From IMG/VR virus record IMGVR_UViG_3300037262_000003, positions 1 to 64,000 of that record: 64,000 bases of DNA. One strand, written 5' to 3'. The position numbers and the translations under genes were made by a program. The notes beneath the pieces are model-generated. The model was given only the letters and a program-made list of their open reading frames with translations. It was not told the DNA's origin and ran no database searches. Below, piece after piece: positions 53,837 through 63,346 of this stretch. Numbering within the stretch: position 1 is the stretch's first letter; every line of letters starts with the position of its first letter. The stretch comes from a virus.

Positions 53837-55971
53837 TAGCCTGTCACTCCCGCTGCGATGTTCCTGATGACTGCGCTCTTGGTCAGCCCGGTCTCTACTG
53901 CCTGAACCAAAGCAGCGGCGGTTGACTGCACATCAGGAGAGTTGTTGGTGCCCGACGTTAGGCCGCTTCCGTTGGTGGTCATTGTGATGGAACCGCTCTG
54001 GAAGATGATAGACAGTCCGGAACCACCAGAACCACCTATGCCTCCCGAGAATGAAGGCTGTAGCATCTTGGCAGTCTGTGCAGCGTTGATGATCTGCTGT
54101 CCGCCGGACATGGCCACGACTTCAGGGCCACGCTCACCGACAACTGCAAGACCGGGCTTGGTACTGCTAGACCCGTCCGAGTACCAGTTGTACTGACGCT
54201 CATGCGCCCAAGCAGTCTCGGGATCTCCATAGCGCTGCTTGATGTACTTAAGACCTGCCTGGATCTGGGTCGCAGGATCACTGCTCTTGGAATAACCTAC
54301 AGTGCCCCATGTCGTGTTGAGGAACTGGGCAATACCATACGCGGTAGAGGTCGGATTCTGGGCAGTGTTGTTCCATCCCGACTCCTGGTTCCACAGCGAT
54401 ACCAGGTCGTCCCATTCAGTGCCAGAGTTCCATCCCTTGTAAGAAGAGTTCACCGAGATGATGTTCTTGGCCATGGCCTGGTTCTGCGATGCCGAGCTTG
54501 ACGACGCACCAGTGTTGCCCGCTCCGCTACCACCGCTAGATGTGGAGTATCCAGTGAGGTCAGCAGCGAGGCCCGTGATGTCCTTGCCTAGGCTGCTGAC
54601 ATTGCCAGCGATAGCGTCAATGACTGTGTTGGAAATACCACCAGCACCTGCCCCGATTACGCCCGAAGAGTTAAGAGATCCCACAGCGCCAGCGAATCCC
54701 GAGGTACCTGCCATGGACTGCAATCCCTTGGCCAGGGCAGCGGTGAACTTGTTGATCATCCCGGTAGCATCCTGTAGACCCTGCGTGAACGCCTGGTTTC
54801 CGCCAGCCTCAGCACCTGTCTGACCTGCCTGGGCCTGAGTCATGGACTGTAGTAGAGACTGGCTCATGCCATGCTGACTCAGCCAGGACTGGGCCGCCTT
54901 CTGCTGAGAAGCCGATCCGTTCATGTACTGGCCGACTTCGTTCTGCATCTGGTTCATCGTCGTCTTACTGCCGACGACGGCCGTGTTCTCCTGTGCCCAC
55001 TGCTGTGACCATGTGTTGTACTGAGACTGGCTCATGCCAGTGGCGTCCATGATCTGCATCTGGAACAGAGGGTTGTCTAGGTTAGCTGAAAGGTTCTGGC
55101 TATTGAATGTGCCAGTAGCGGAGTTGTATCCCTGGAATCCGAATCTCTGCCCGATAGCGCCTTCGACGGCGTTGATGTTGTTGGTCTTGCCAGTGCCGAG
55201 CTGGAGAGGGGTGGTGTTAACACCCATCATCATAAGGTTGTATGACGTGCTGGCGTTGTAAAACTGCCCGGCTACACCTGCTGAGCTAGCCATTCCAAGG
55301 CCGGGGTTAGCCATGGCAGTAGTTGCGGCAAGACCGAATGCCCCATTGCCTCTGCCGTATGTTCCTCCAGCAGGTGCGGTGTAATTCGCCTGTCCCGAGA
55401 TCTGCGACAGGAGCTGTCCTCCGAGACGGGCGTCACTTGCCGATGTGGCCATGTTGTTCTGTGTGAGGTTTGCGCCGTTTCCACCGCCGAATGCCGTGGT
55501 GATGGCGGACTTCGACGAGACGTTCCAGAATGCAGCCTGGGTGTAGCCGTATGTGTTGATCGTGGCCTGGTTGTTTAGCTGCGCAGCACCGGCAGCGAAC
55601 TGCCCGTTGACGGCAGAACTTGCAACGTTGACAAGGGCCTGAGCACCCGATCCGCTACCACCTGTGATACTGAAAGGGTTAACGCCTGACGTACCGCCTG
55701 ATCCGTTGTATCCGCCCGATCCTAGATTGCTGGCAGCACCATTAGACCCGCCACCCGCTCCTGCGTATGATCCACCGGAGAATGCCACTCCCTGAGCCGC
55801 AAGACTAGACGACATGGCAGGACTAGTAGTCATGCCGTTGCCGTTAGAGATACCCTGGATGGCAGTAGTCAGTCCGTCCATTGTGCTGTCAAGACGGTCA
55901 ATGGACTGCTGAAGGTCTGCCGACCCTGAGAGTACGCCCCCCATGGGGTCTGACTGCGATGGTGTGGTCAT
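53836..55971 (-). CDS. Tape measure with transglycosylase domain
   Basis: 711 aa from the ATG at 55969-55971. Ala/Gly/Ser/Gln-rich helices, then a lytic transglycosylase at ~530-640 (VSLWNQESGW...TSTAYGIAQFLNTTWGTVG...QIQAGLKYIKQRYGDPETAWAH). The enzyme probably opens the wall during DNA entry. Short for a tape measure, predicting a tail of roughly 100 nm. Confidence 0.85.
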   Translation of the reverse strand: MTTPSQSDPMGGVLSGSADLQQSIDRLDSTMDGLTTAIQGISNGNGMTTSPAMSSSLAAQGVAFSGGSYAGAGGGSNGAASNLGSGGYNGSGGTSGVNPFSITGGSGSGAQALVNVASSAVNGQFAAGAAQLNNQATINTYGYTQAAFWNVSSKSAITTAFGGGNGANLTQNNMATSASDARLGGQLLSQISGQANYTAPAGGTYGRGNGAFGLAATTAMANPGLGMASSAGVAGQFYNASTSYNLMMMGVNTTPLQLGTGKTNNINAVEGAIGQRFGFQGYNSATGTFNSQNLSANLDNPLFQMQIMDATGMSQSQYNTWSQQWAQENTAVVGSKTTMNQMQNEVGQYMNGSASQQKAAQSWLSQHGMSQSLLQSMTQAQAGQTGAEAGGNQAFTQGLQDATGMINKFTAALAKGLQSMAGTSGFAGAVGSLNSSGVIGAGAGGISNTVIDAIAGNVSSLGKDITGLAADLTGYSTSSGGSGAGNTGASSSSASQNQAMAKNIISVNSSYKGWNSGTEWDDLVSLWNQESGWNNTAQNPTSTAYGIAQFLNTTWGTVGYSKSSDPATQIQAGLKYIKQRYGDPETAWAHERQYNWYSDGSSSTKPGLAVVGERGPEVVAMSGGQQIINAAQTAKMLQPSFSGGIGGSGGSGLSIIFQSGSITMTTNGSGLTSGTNNSPDVQSTAAALVQAVETGLTKSAVIRNIAAGVTG

Positions 55972-56026
55972 CGGGCCTCTTTCTCGTAATATGATTAGTA
56001 TATCTTCTACAAGCTTGGAGTCCCCT

Positions 56027-56938
56027 GTGCCCATCTTCGCAAGCCAGTTTGGCTATGCCAACGCCTATGACCCGATTGGACTTGATACGGGCACGCCATC
56101 AGTCGGTGCCACTCTAGGCAAGTCAGCCAAGGCTTCACCTACTGAGCCCGAAAAGGTAGGTGCCAGTGTAGGAGCATCAGCCGCAGCGTCAGCAGCAGCG
56201 GAAGCGGCAGCGTCCAACGCTGCCAACCAGCAGCTATCCAGCTCTAACGGCAACGCAGGATCGACATCACTGGCTAACCAGGGCACACTGAACAAGCTGA
56301 CCCGTATGGAGTCAATGACTGCCGGGGCCACTAACGCTCCCCTCTCTGACCCGCAGACGAACACTTACAGGTCAGATAGCGACATGCTTGACACACCGAG
56401 TGGCCCGACACCAAAGGAAGCCACTGTTAGCGCCCCGGCAAAGTCGTCTCACACTCTTGCTGCATCGTCAGGTGGCGGGGGATTCTTCCACAGCATTGCC
56501 AACGGATTCGACACTGCCCGTCATTCTGTGTCAGCGGGAACTGACTGGCTCATGAACACCAACGGGACTAACCCCAGTAGCCCGAACAACATGGGATCTG
56601 CCAAGACATACGCACCTCGCGGCACTACTGACTCAGGTGTGACAGAACCTTCCAATGTGTGGAACCCATCTCAGTACACCAACACTCCAAGCCCGAGCGG
56701 CAATGGAAGTGTGATGGCTGGCGTGTCCAGCCCTAGTGCTATCGCTGCTGAGTCAAGCCCGCGTGCCATCGGCATGAACGGTGCCTACAATGAGCAGCAG
56801 TTCGGCCGTCTACAGCAGGCACGTAACGCAGCGCAGTCCCAGGTCGATGACAATGACGCTCCTGGCTGGATGCAGGACATCGAGAATTTCGCCAACAGCC
56901 CGCAGGGCAAGCTTGTAGGAGCAGACGACGACGGCTAA
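56027..56938 (+). CDS. Rightward Ser/Gly/Ala-rich protein within the tail module
   Basis: 303 aa from the GTG at 56027-56029 (GGAG six bases upstream). Disordered composition with short conserved-looking termini (MPIFASQFGYANAYDP; GWMQDIENFANSPQG). It is transcribed against the tail genes; its stop at 56938 abuts the stop of the next gene at 56939. Divergent AT-rich promoter region 55975-56020. Resembles the proteins at 20.3-22.7 kb in composition. Possible internal virion or scaffolding protein. Confidence 0.75.
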   Translation: MPIFASQFGYANAYDPIGLDTGTPSVGATLGKSAKASPTEPEKVGASVGASAAASAAAEAAASNAANQQLSSSNGNAGSTSLANQGTLNKLTRMESMTAGATNAPLSDPQTNTYRSDSDMLDTPSGPTPKEATVSAPAKSSHTLAASSGGGGFFHSIANGFDTARHSVSAGTDWLMNTNGTNPSSPNNMGSAKTYAPRGTTDSGVTEPSNVWNPSQYTNTPSPSGNGSVMAGVSSPSAIAAESSPRAIGMNGAYNEQQFGRLQQARNAAQSQVDDNDAPGWMQDIENFANSPQGKLVGADDDG

Positions 56939-57730
56939 TCACTTCTTCTTGGTGGTCTTCTTCGGTGGCACATAGTTCTTTAGGTTCCCGTAAGGGTTAA
57001 GAACTCCCTGTGCCATCGCCCCATTGGAGAGATAACTGCTTGACGTGCTTGGCAGCATCTGGAATGAGATGTCAATCGTCGCACGATAGGGCACCATGTT
57101 CTGGGTGAATGCCGTGTACGTAACGTCCCACTCGTTGATGAAGCCGTAGTATCCCAGCCTGTTCTCCTGTGCCATGCGAGTAGCGTTGGCACCCACATTC
57201 TGCCCGAAGTACACCCAAGAGAAAATGTTCATCATGACCCCGCCCTTGTTAACGGTCGGGGTCTTTATCTTTGTCGTGCCGGAAGCCAGATTCGACAGCA
57301 TACCGGTGAACTGCATGATCTGCACAACGTCAGACTGCACGCCAATCAATGAAGGGTCGTTGGACGTGCCGTTTGGCTTATTGTAGTTGACTTCATACGT
57401 GCGGTCGAAGTACAGTGTCCATGACACTGACTGGGACAGCGGAATAGCCAGAACGGAACTAGCCCCAGGAGCGTTGTAAAGCATGGCTGCCTGGGCCTGG
57501 TTCGATTCAATGGAGAACGCAGCATAGACCTGCTGAGGATTGTACATAAAATTGAACGTAGCCCGGCCACCGTAGGAGCCTCCGGTGTAACCCAGGTTAC
57601 CTCCGTTGACATCCCAGATCATGTAGCCCTTCTGGAGGTTAGGCGTCAGGCCCATGGCCCGGTCCTTGGTAGCCGATAGCTGCTTAGCAAATGGCGGCTG
57701 TGTGATTAGGGCCTGTGTTGCTGTAGCCAT
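56939..57730 (-). CDS. Tail/baseplate structural protein
   Basis: 263 aa. Beta-rich (RATFNFMYNPQQVYAAFSIES, SWTLYFDRTYEVNY, INEWDVTYTAF), ending in a Lys tail. Position between chaperones and tape measure suggests a tube-initiator or hub protein; family not recognised. Confidence 0.75.
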   Translation of the reverse strand: MATATQALITQPPFAKQLSATKDRAMGLTPNLQKGYMIWDVNGGNLGYTGGSYGGRATFNFMYNPQQVYAAFSIESNQAQAAMLYNAPGASSVLAIPLSQSVSWTLYFDRTYEVNYNKPNGTSNDPSLIGVQSDVVQIMQFTGMLSNLASGTTKIKTPTVNKGGVMMNIFSWVYFGQNVGANATRMAQENRLGYYGFINEWDVTYTAFTQNMVPYRATIDISFQMLPSTSSSYLSNGAMAQGVLNPYGNLKNYVPPKKTTKKK

Positions 57731-57918
57731 TGCTCGCGGGCCTTTCGTTCGATTTCAATCATCTCTGAAGCCCAGTTTACATAGTGACGGCGTATCCTTA
57801 CGGACATCCCCATTAGCTCGTTGAAGCCCCAGCCCGTGAAGTACTGGGACAACTCCCCCACGTCCTGAATGGTCTGCTTGTAGTTCAGACCCTTAAACGA
57901 AGCCGAGGAGGAGGTCAC
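57706..57918 (-). CDS. Tail assembly chaperone, second frame
   Basis: 70 aa, GTG start overlapping the end of the gp26-like gene by 26 nt. Helical, with basic C-terminus. Position and overlap are as in tail chaperone pairs; a frameshift fusion is possible but no classical slippery site was seen. Confidence 0.65.
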   Translation of the reverse strand: MTSSSASFKGLNYKQTIQDVGELSQYFTGWGFNELMGMSVRIRRHYVNWASEMIEIERKAREQWLQQHRP

Positions 57919-58729
57919 GAAACAGATCCACCATGCTGAGTGCCAGCTTCACTTCCTTCTGGCACTCCTCATGCACGAAGCTGATCACGTTGTAACGCGG
58001 GCCAGGCTGACGATCGCTAATTGCTTCGACAAGATTGTGACGGTCTGGGATGTTCATCTCTGCGATGGCACCAGGGAATGCCTGAACGTGAATGCTCGAT
58101 CCGTCAGTACGCGTGATGGTCTTGACGCAGCGGCGTAGCATCTCGGAGTTACGCTCTGTGGCAGTCCAGTTCTTGTTGTCGCAAGCCTTCTGATCCACGC
58201 CCGTTGGGAATCGGACTAGGGCCTTGGCACCACGACGGAGTTCGATCTCGAAACCAGGCTCTCCGTATTCATTGGATTCCAAGGCGACACGTTCAACGCT
58301 GTCAGCGAGGGAGAAATTCAAATCACTCTGGACACCGCAGTGCGGGCAGGTCCATCCTTCGAGTTCAAAGTCAGGCCCGTACGTAGCCACACGGATCTGG
58401 ATGAGAAGCTCGTCACGGTCACCTAGCAAGAGGTTGGCAACACTGTCAGGAGTCGCGGGTATTCCCTGAATGTGCGTCACCCCACGGTTAAGCAGGGTGT
58501 CCATGAAGTGGAACGTTGAGTTAGATGCCATCGTCCTAGACAGGGCTTCCTCGTCAACGCCCGTGAGTTCCTTGACCTGAGCCGTCAGACCACTCGGAAG
58601 GTTGATCAGGTCACCGGGAGCGTTGGGGACAAGCGGAATGTCCTGGCTCCCGGTGAGCTGCGCGATAAGGTCGTTGACTCTGCTGGGGTTAGCTAGAGCT
58701 TCTTCTCGACTAATGAAGGTGTTTTCCAT
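57893..58729 (-). CDS. T4 gp26-like baseplate/tail assembly protein
   Basis: 278 aa. TGVDEEALSR, NRGVTHIQG, LLLGDRDELLIQIRVATYG, then zinc pair CPHC (~127) match the T4_baseplate family. Serves baseplate assembly. GGAG near the ATG. Confidence 0.82.
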   Translation of the reverse strand: MENTFISREEALANPSRVNDLIAQLTGSQDIPLVPNAPGDLINLPSGLTAQVKELTGVDEEALSRTMASNSTFHFMDTLLNRGVTHIQGIPATPDSVANLLLGDRDELLIQIRVATYGPDFELEGWTCPHCGVQSDLNFSLADSVERVALESNEYGEPGFEIELRRGAKALVRFPTGVDQKACDNKNWTATERNSEMLRRCVKTITRTDGSSIHVQAFPGAIAEMNIPDRHNLVEAISDRQPGPRYNVISFVHEECQKEVKLALSMVDLFRDLLLGFV

Positions 58730-58754
58730 TTAATGCTCCAATTTCCTCTGTTAG

Positions 58755-59309
58755 TTAGAAGGATACTCCGGTGGTGACGTTGGTTCCTACTATGAGATCC
58801 CAACCCTCATGGGCCAGAGTCATCTGTGATACGAGAATCTGGTTTGCGCCAGCGTCAAGATCAGAGTAGGATACGGATGACGGCCATGCGTTGTAGACAC
58901 GGAACCATGCGTTGATAGGAGCGGCATAGCCCGTTACAGGATGACCGAGGATCTGAACGTCAACAGTCGCACGGAACTCGCTGCCAGGCCCGTTCGGAAA
59001 CTGGGCAGTATCATCAGTCGTAGCAGCAGCGGTGCCCTGCATGACCTGGAATAGCTGCTTGAGCCACGCCAGCTCGTACTGAGTGCCCACGGCAAGTCCA
59101 CGGCTCAGAACGATCGGGCTGAAGTCAGCCTGCCCAGGAAGCTTCTGAGTTACCGTGTTCATTGATCCGTCACGGTAAGCGATAACGCTCACAGTAACCG
59201 ACAGCCCAGACACAGACATGAATCCGACACTGATAGCACCGCCCGCAGGAGGTGTGATGCTAACGACAAACTTGAAGTTACGTATCGGGTCTGTCTGAAT
59301 GCGAGCCAC
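58755..59309 (-). CDS. Tail tube protein
   Basis: 184 aa from the GTG at 59307-59309 (VARIQTDPIRNFKFVV), the gp19-like start. Forms the inner tube inside the sheath. The usual upstream sequence is overlapped by an HNH gene, so the original start may lie further upstream. Confidence 0.88.
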   Translation of the reverse strand: MARIQTDPIRNFKFVVSITPPAGGAISVGFMSVSGLSVTVSVIAYRDGSMNTVTQKLPGQADFSPIVLSRGLAVGTQYELAWLKQLFQVMQGTAAATTDDTAQFPNGPGSEFRATVDVQILGHPVTGYAAPINAWFRVYNAWPSSVSYSDLDAGANQILVSQMTLAHEGWDLIVGTNVTTGVSF

Positions 59310-59334
59310 ACTGCTAGTCTGTGTGACCTGAATG

Positions 59335-59766
59335 TTACCGATGGCCGTAGCCCCTTTCACGAGTGCGATGCCTATGGCAGTTGGCACACACGACTTCACA
59401 TTTGGCTATCTCGCGCAGGAGACGTGGCATAGCGTATGTCTTCATAGCAGCTACGTTTCCGGACTTCTCAAACCCTGGAAGGTGATCAAAGTCAAGAGCT
59501 TCCGGGTACCTATCGTACCCACAATCGGCACAGCCACTCTCTATCTTTATTCTATCTATAAATGCTTGACGGTCGGCGTAAGCTTCGGGAGAGATTCGGC
59601 AGTACGTGGGATCATCTTCCCGCTTACTCTTGCGCCAGTCTTTCTTCCATTCCAGCGTTTCATACGACTCGTGACGCCCGTTGTGGCCGAAGACGCGACC
59701 GCAGTAGTTACCACGCTTCATGCGATGGTTACAGCGGTCGCTGTCTTCTAGCTTTTCGAACGCCAC
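59335..59766 (-). CDS. HNH endonuclease inserted between sheath and tube
   Basis: 143 aa. Zinc pairs CGRV, CADCGY, CEVVCANCHRHR; core LDFDHLPG...CANCHRHRT is a classic HNH. GTG start. Its presence in the otherwise conserved sheath-tube gap suggests a homing element. Confidence 0.88.
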   Translation of the reverse strand: MAFEKLEDSDRCNHRMKRGNYCGRVFGHNGRHESYETLEWKKDWRKSKREDDPTYCRISPEAYADRQAFIDRIKIESGCADCGYDRYPEALDFDHLPGFEKSGNVAAMKTYAMPRLLREIAKCEVVCANCHRHRTRERGYGHR

Positions 59767-59775
59767 GACAGTTCC

Positions 59776-61788
59776 TTACGAGCTAACTGTGGCTGACGAA
59801 CCTGAGGCCATCTGGGTCAAAGAGATCACCACGAACTCGGCAGGTGCTGCAAGCGCAACGGCCACGGTCGCGTTAACCATTCCTGCTGCAATTGTATTCG
59901 GTGTGTTCACTGTGCTATCGCAGATGACCTGGAAGGAAGTGCTCGGGGTATTGCCCGCGAGCAGACCGTCCTGCATCTCCGACGTTAGATAGCCCGTGAT
60001 GGCTGTTGACATGTTCGACCAGAGCACGGAGTCGTTGTTCTGGAATACAGCGAACGCTGTGATCGCCTGTAGGTCATGCTGGAGCTTCATCAACGTACGA
60101 TTGATGTTGATGTACTTGGCAGGGTAGCCAGCGGCAGTTGTCAGACCGCCGAAGATGCAGAACCCAGTGTTCGGCACGATCTTGATCGGGTTGATCTGAG
60201 ACGTCTCAAGGTTGCCTAGGTCAGTCGGTGTGAAGTAGGCTTCGAGTGCTACCGCTGTGACGCTCGTCTGAGTTCCAGCAGGAGTCTGAGCGACATTGTT
60301 CTGGTTGTCGTTGACTGCCCACTGGCCAAGTACAGCGCCTCCCGGCGGAACCCACTTAGTTGCAGAGGAAGTACCAGCGGCAGGGTCGATGATTGACATC
60401 CAAGGACCGTAGATCTGACCGTTCTGAGAGGCCGTCACTGACGATCCTGACTGGCCCGATGTCATAGTCGTGTATGACGCTGCGACTACGGCACTGGTTG
60501 TCAGTCCGCCATTGAACATTCCGTCGATCACAAGAGCGACATTACCCACGCTGTTAGCCCAGGTGAGTACGTTGTTGAGAAGTGTGTAGTTGATAGTGGG
60601 AGATCCGCCCTGCAAGCCAGAAGAATCCGGCAGGTTAAGGTTGAGGATCTGGTGACCCACAATTCCGGCGAATGATCCCTGCTGCCATGAGACAGACACC
60701 GTGGCAGTGCCCGAAAGAGCGCCGTACAGGTCAATGGCAGTGGTTCCGTCTGTGCCAGGGGTGCTTGAGATAACGGCAGGCTGACTCGGGCCGGTAGCTG
60801 TTCCCAGGCTGATCGGGGTAGCGATGGCGTAAGGGTCAGACACTCCTGATACGTACGATCCTGCGCTCGGGTAATTCGATAGGCGAATGTAAGCCGAACC
60901 TGACGTTGTGCTGTTGATCATGCCAGGAGCATAACGGGAGCTTGCAGGGTTAAGGGAGATGCTTGGCCAGATCTCTACGACGTTGGCTGCATTCGGGCCA
61001 CCCTGGTAGATCTGTAGAGTGAAGAGGCTAGTAGCAGAGCCGTTAGTCGGGGTGATGCTGATGAACAGGTTAGATCCCCATACGCCAGGGAACAACGAGG
61101 TAACCGTCATAGACTGTACGCCCGTGGTGTTTGTCGTCGGAGGAACTGCGCCAGTAGAGGTAGGAGGTGCGGTGATCGTCAGCGCTGTGCCAATGGCAGT
61201 CGGGCTGCCTACAGTCTGCTGACGAGTGTACGTACCGGAGCCGCCTACCTGAGTCGAGTAGCAGTACCAGCCCGTTGCGTTAAGATCCGTTGGCGGTGAG
61301 GGGATGGTGATCGTTGATGTAGAGCCCGTCGTCAGGATAGATCCTGACGGAGACGGAGTGGTCTCACCATTGCCCGTGACGTAAGTCACTTCGAAGCGAT
61401 ACGTACCGGCTGCGACAGTACCGCCAGAGGTAGCAGTAGTTGGAACTGGCGCAGATGGAGCCGAAAGCTCAGGGCCAGTAGTGTCAGCAACAGTCAAAGC
61501 AGCCTGCGTGGCATCGCTGTTAGGAACACGCAGGACGTAGCAGCCCGTGCCACCGTTAGCGAAATACTGGTACACGGCGTATGGAAGATAGCTCGCAGAG
61601 CCCGAGCTGAACCCTCCGTACAGACGCTGGAATGCCTGCCAGTTGGTGATAAACGTCGGAACAGTAGGACCCACGTTGTAGTTTGCGGCGAAGGCTGCAA
61701 CGGCCTCGCCCGGAATGTTACCGGCACTGACCGTAACAGGTGCTGGTACCTGGTTTACGTACACACCTGGGTAAGTGTAGGCGGTCAT
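59776..61788 (-). CDS. Tail sheath protein
   Basis: 670 aa. Start MTAYTYPGVYVNQVPAP and the FANGGTGCYVLRV segment; C-terminal strands (YININRTLMKLQHDLQAI; NNDSVLWSNMSTAI) match contractile sheaths. It contracts to drive the tube. Contains Ig-like insertions in the middle. Confidence 0.96.
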   Translation of the reverse strand: MTAYTYPGVYVNQVPAPVTVSAGNIPGEAVAAFAANYNVGPTVPTFITNWQAFQRLYGGFSSGSASYLPYAVYQYFANGGTGCYVLRVPNSDATQAALTVADTTGPELSAPSAPVPTTATSGGTVAAGTYRFEVTYVTGNGETTPSPSGSILTTGSTSTITIPSPPTDLNATGWYCYSTQVGGSGTYTRQQTVGSPTAIGTALTITAPPTSTGAVPPTTNTTGVQSMTVTSLFPGVWGSNLFISITPTNGSATSLFTLQIYQGGPNAANVVEIWPSISLNPASSRYAPGMINSTTSGSAYIRLSNYPSAGSYVSGVSDPYAIATPISLGTATGPSQPAVISSTPGTDGTTAIDLYGALSGTATVSVSWQQGSFAGIVGHQILNLNLPDSSGLQGGSPTINYTLLNNVLTWANSVGNVALVIDGMFNGGLTTSAVVAASYTTMTSGQSGSSVTASQNGQIYGPWMSIIDPAAGTSSATKWVPPGGAVLGQWAVNDNQNNVAQTPAGTQTSVTAVALEAYFTPTDLGNLETSQINPIKIVPNTGFCIFGGLTTAAGYPAKYININRTLMKLQHDLQAITAFAVFQNNDSVLWSNMSTAITGYLTSEMQDGLLAGNTPSTSFQVICDSTVNTPNTIAAGMVNATVAVALAAPAEFVVISLTQMASGSSATVSS

Positions 61789-61797
61789 CTAGTCTCC

Positions 61798-62547
61798 TTA
61801 ACCGACGTTGACCTGGCTGACAAGTCCCGCGCTCAAGACCCCTGTATTGAGCGCGATCCCAGCCGGGCTATCAAGATCGATATCGCCCAGATCGGAGTAT
61901 ACGGAGAGGTCAAGGTTTATCATGCTTACAGGAATAAGCGTACCACCCCAAGCCACAGAACTCCGAATGTCCTCTAGTAGCTCTGTGTAAAGACGCACAC
62001 GGTAGACCACCTTGAACAGACGCTTGCCGTCTTCATCGAGGCCATAGCCTTCTTCTGGTCCACCCAGGAGACGCATTGTTCTTAGTGTCCCGTTCTGTGG
62101 TACCCACATGGCACCCATCTTCGCAGGAAGACGCCAGAGTGTGGCAAGCTCAGCAATGAGAGGCTGGATGTGCTCGTTCCAGAAACGCCCGTACAGCGTG
62201 ACCTGGTAGTCAAGGTTGTACGGAGTTGGCGGGAACGGTGTGTAATACGGCGAATCCCGAGGGTCTAGCGCATGAGGATCAAACGCCGTGCCGAAAGCGA
62301 AAGGCGTCAGTCCTTCTGGCGTGTAAGGGATCTGCACCATCGCGCCCGACTGCATTCTCTCCTGGTCAGGATAGATACCAGCGTGCTCGATGATGATGAC
62401 AGGGTATGTGAGGTTAGCCAGCTCGTCCTGAGGCAGACGGAATCGCACGCCAACAGGACGACCTCCGACAGGAGCGTTCGTGTCTGTTACCGTGAGTCCC
62501 TGTAGACGCCACTTCATAACGGCGTCCTCATCGCGCAGCCATGGCAT
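61798..62547 (-). CDS. Neck/tail-completion protein
   Basis: 249 aa, beginning MPWLRDEDAVMKWRLQGL. Beta/alpha, YGRFWNEHIQPLIAELATL in the middle. Located upstream of the sheath, where tail terminator proteins lie. Confidence 0.75.
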   Translation of the reverse strand: MPWLRDEDAVMKWRLQGLTVTDTNAPVGGRPVGVRFRLPQDELANLTYPVIIIEHAGIYPDQERMQSGAMVQIPYTPEGLTPFAFGTAFDPHALDPRDSPYYTPFPPTPYNLDYQVTLYGRFWNEHIQPLIAELATLWRLPAKMGAMWVPQNGTLRTMRLLGGPEEGYGLDEDGKRLFKVVYRVRLYTELLEDIRSSVAWGGTLIPVSMINLDLSVYSDLGDIDLDSPAGIALNTGVLSAGLVSQVNVG

Positions 62548-63092
62548 TACTGTGTACCCCCACCAATTGTGCTAGGCGGCCCGTTGGTAGTGTAAGGCCC
62601 GCCCGGAGCCCAGTCAGCGAACTGCGAGTCCCAGACCAGCTCGTCGGGCTTGACCTGTGTCGTGGAGATGGCAACGATGATGTCACGACGCTGCATCTGA
62701 CCTCTGACGGAGATCTGGCGTACTCGGAATACCTTCCTGTCGTACACCACGCGATCCTTCATGTAGTTGCCTGTCATGATGTCAGCGTAATCCATACCGG
62801 CCTGTAGCATCTTGCTGAACGAGACGATGAGGGCGGCGTCGTCGTTGTAGTAGAATCCGTTCTCAGACTCTTCGTTGGCACCTTCCACGTGCTCGATATG
62901 CATACACTGTAGACGCTGTGACGGCAGGTACATAAGCCCGTTGCCCGTAGGCTCGTCGTAAACGTCATCCATCTGAGAGTTGGCCTCATCGAAACGGAAG
63001 TAGTCCGCCCAGTCACCATCAACGGCCTGCCATCCGTCCATGGCACCGAGGATCTTGTCAGTCTCATAAATAGTCCGGATTAAATCTTCCAC
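62547..63092 (-). CDS. Head-tail connector-region protein
   Basis: 181 aa. GTG start; acidic N-terminus, beta core (ALIVSFSKML; RKVFRVRQISVRG). Sits between capsid-side and neck genes. Confidence 0.72.
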   Translation of the reverse strand: MEDLIRTIYETDKILGAMDGWQAVDGDWADYFRFDEANSQMDDVYDEPTGNGLMYLPSQRLQCMHIEHVEGANEESENGFYYNDDAALIVSFSKMLQAGMDYADIMTGNYMKDRVVYDRKVFRVRQISVRGQMQRRDIIVAISTTQVKPDELVWDSQFADWAPGGPYTTNGPPSTIGGGTQ

Positions 63093-63110
63093 GCTTGAAG
63101 TCCATGCGGC

Positions 63111-63344
63111 TCACCGGCTAACCACCTCCTTCAGCACCCACTCCGCGAACAAGCGTAGCTGTTCGGGCGATGCATCTCGTTTCATGCTGTTAGCCAGGTG
63201 GCTAATGACTTGGACATTACCTGGGACATACCCTAGGGCAGGGACGATGCGGTCAAGGCTTGGAGCATTGTGCCCTGGACCTCTTCCAGTACCAGGATAC
63301 AGGGAAATCCCCAAGACAGGGCAAACATCTGGGATGTAGAACAC
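63111..63344 (-). CDS. Short HNH-like protein (fragment?)
   Basis: 77 aa. VCPVLGISLYPG...PSLDRIVPALGYVPGN and VQVISHLANSMKRDAS match the C-terminal half of the gene at 28586-29080 but lack its N-terminal Cys knuckle. A remnant or a minimal version. Confidence 0.65.
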   Translation of the reverse strand: MFYIPDVCPVLGISLYPGTGRGPGHNAPSLDRIVPALGYVPGNVQVISHLANSMKRDASPEQLRLFAEWVLKEVVSR

Positions 63345-63346
63345 TA

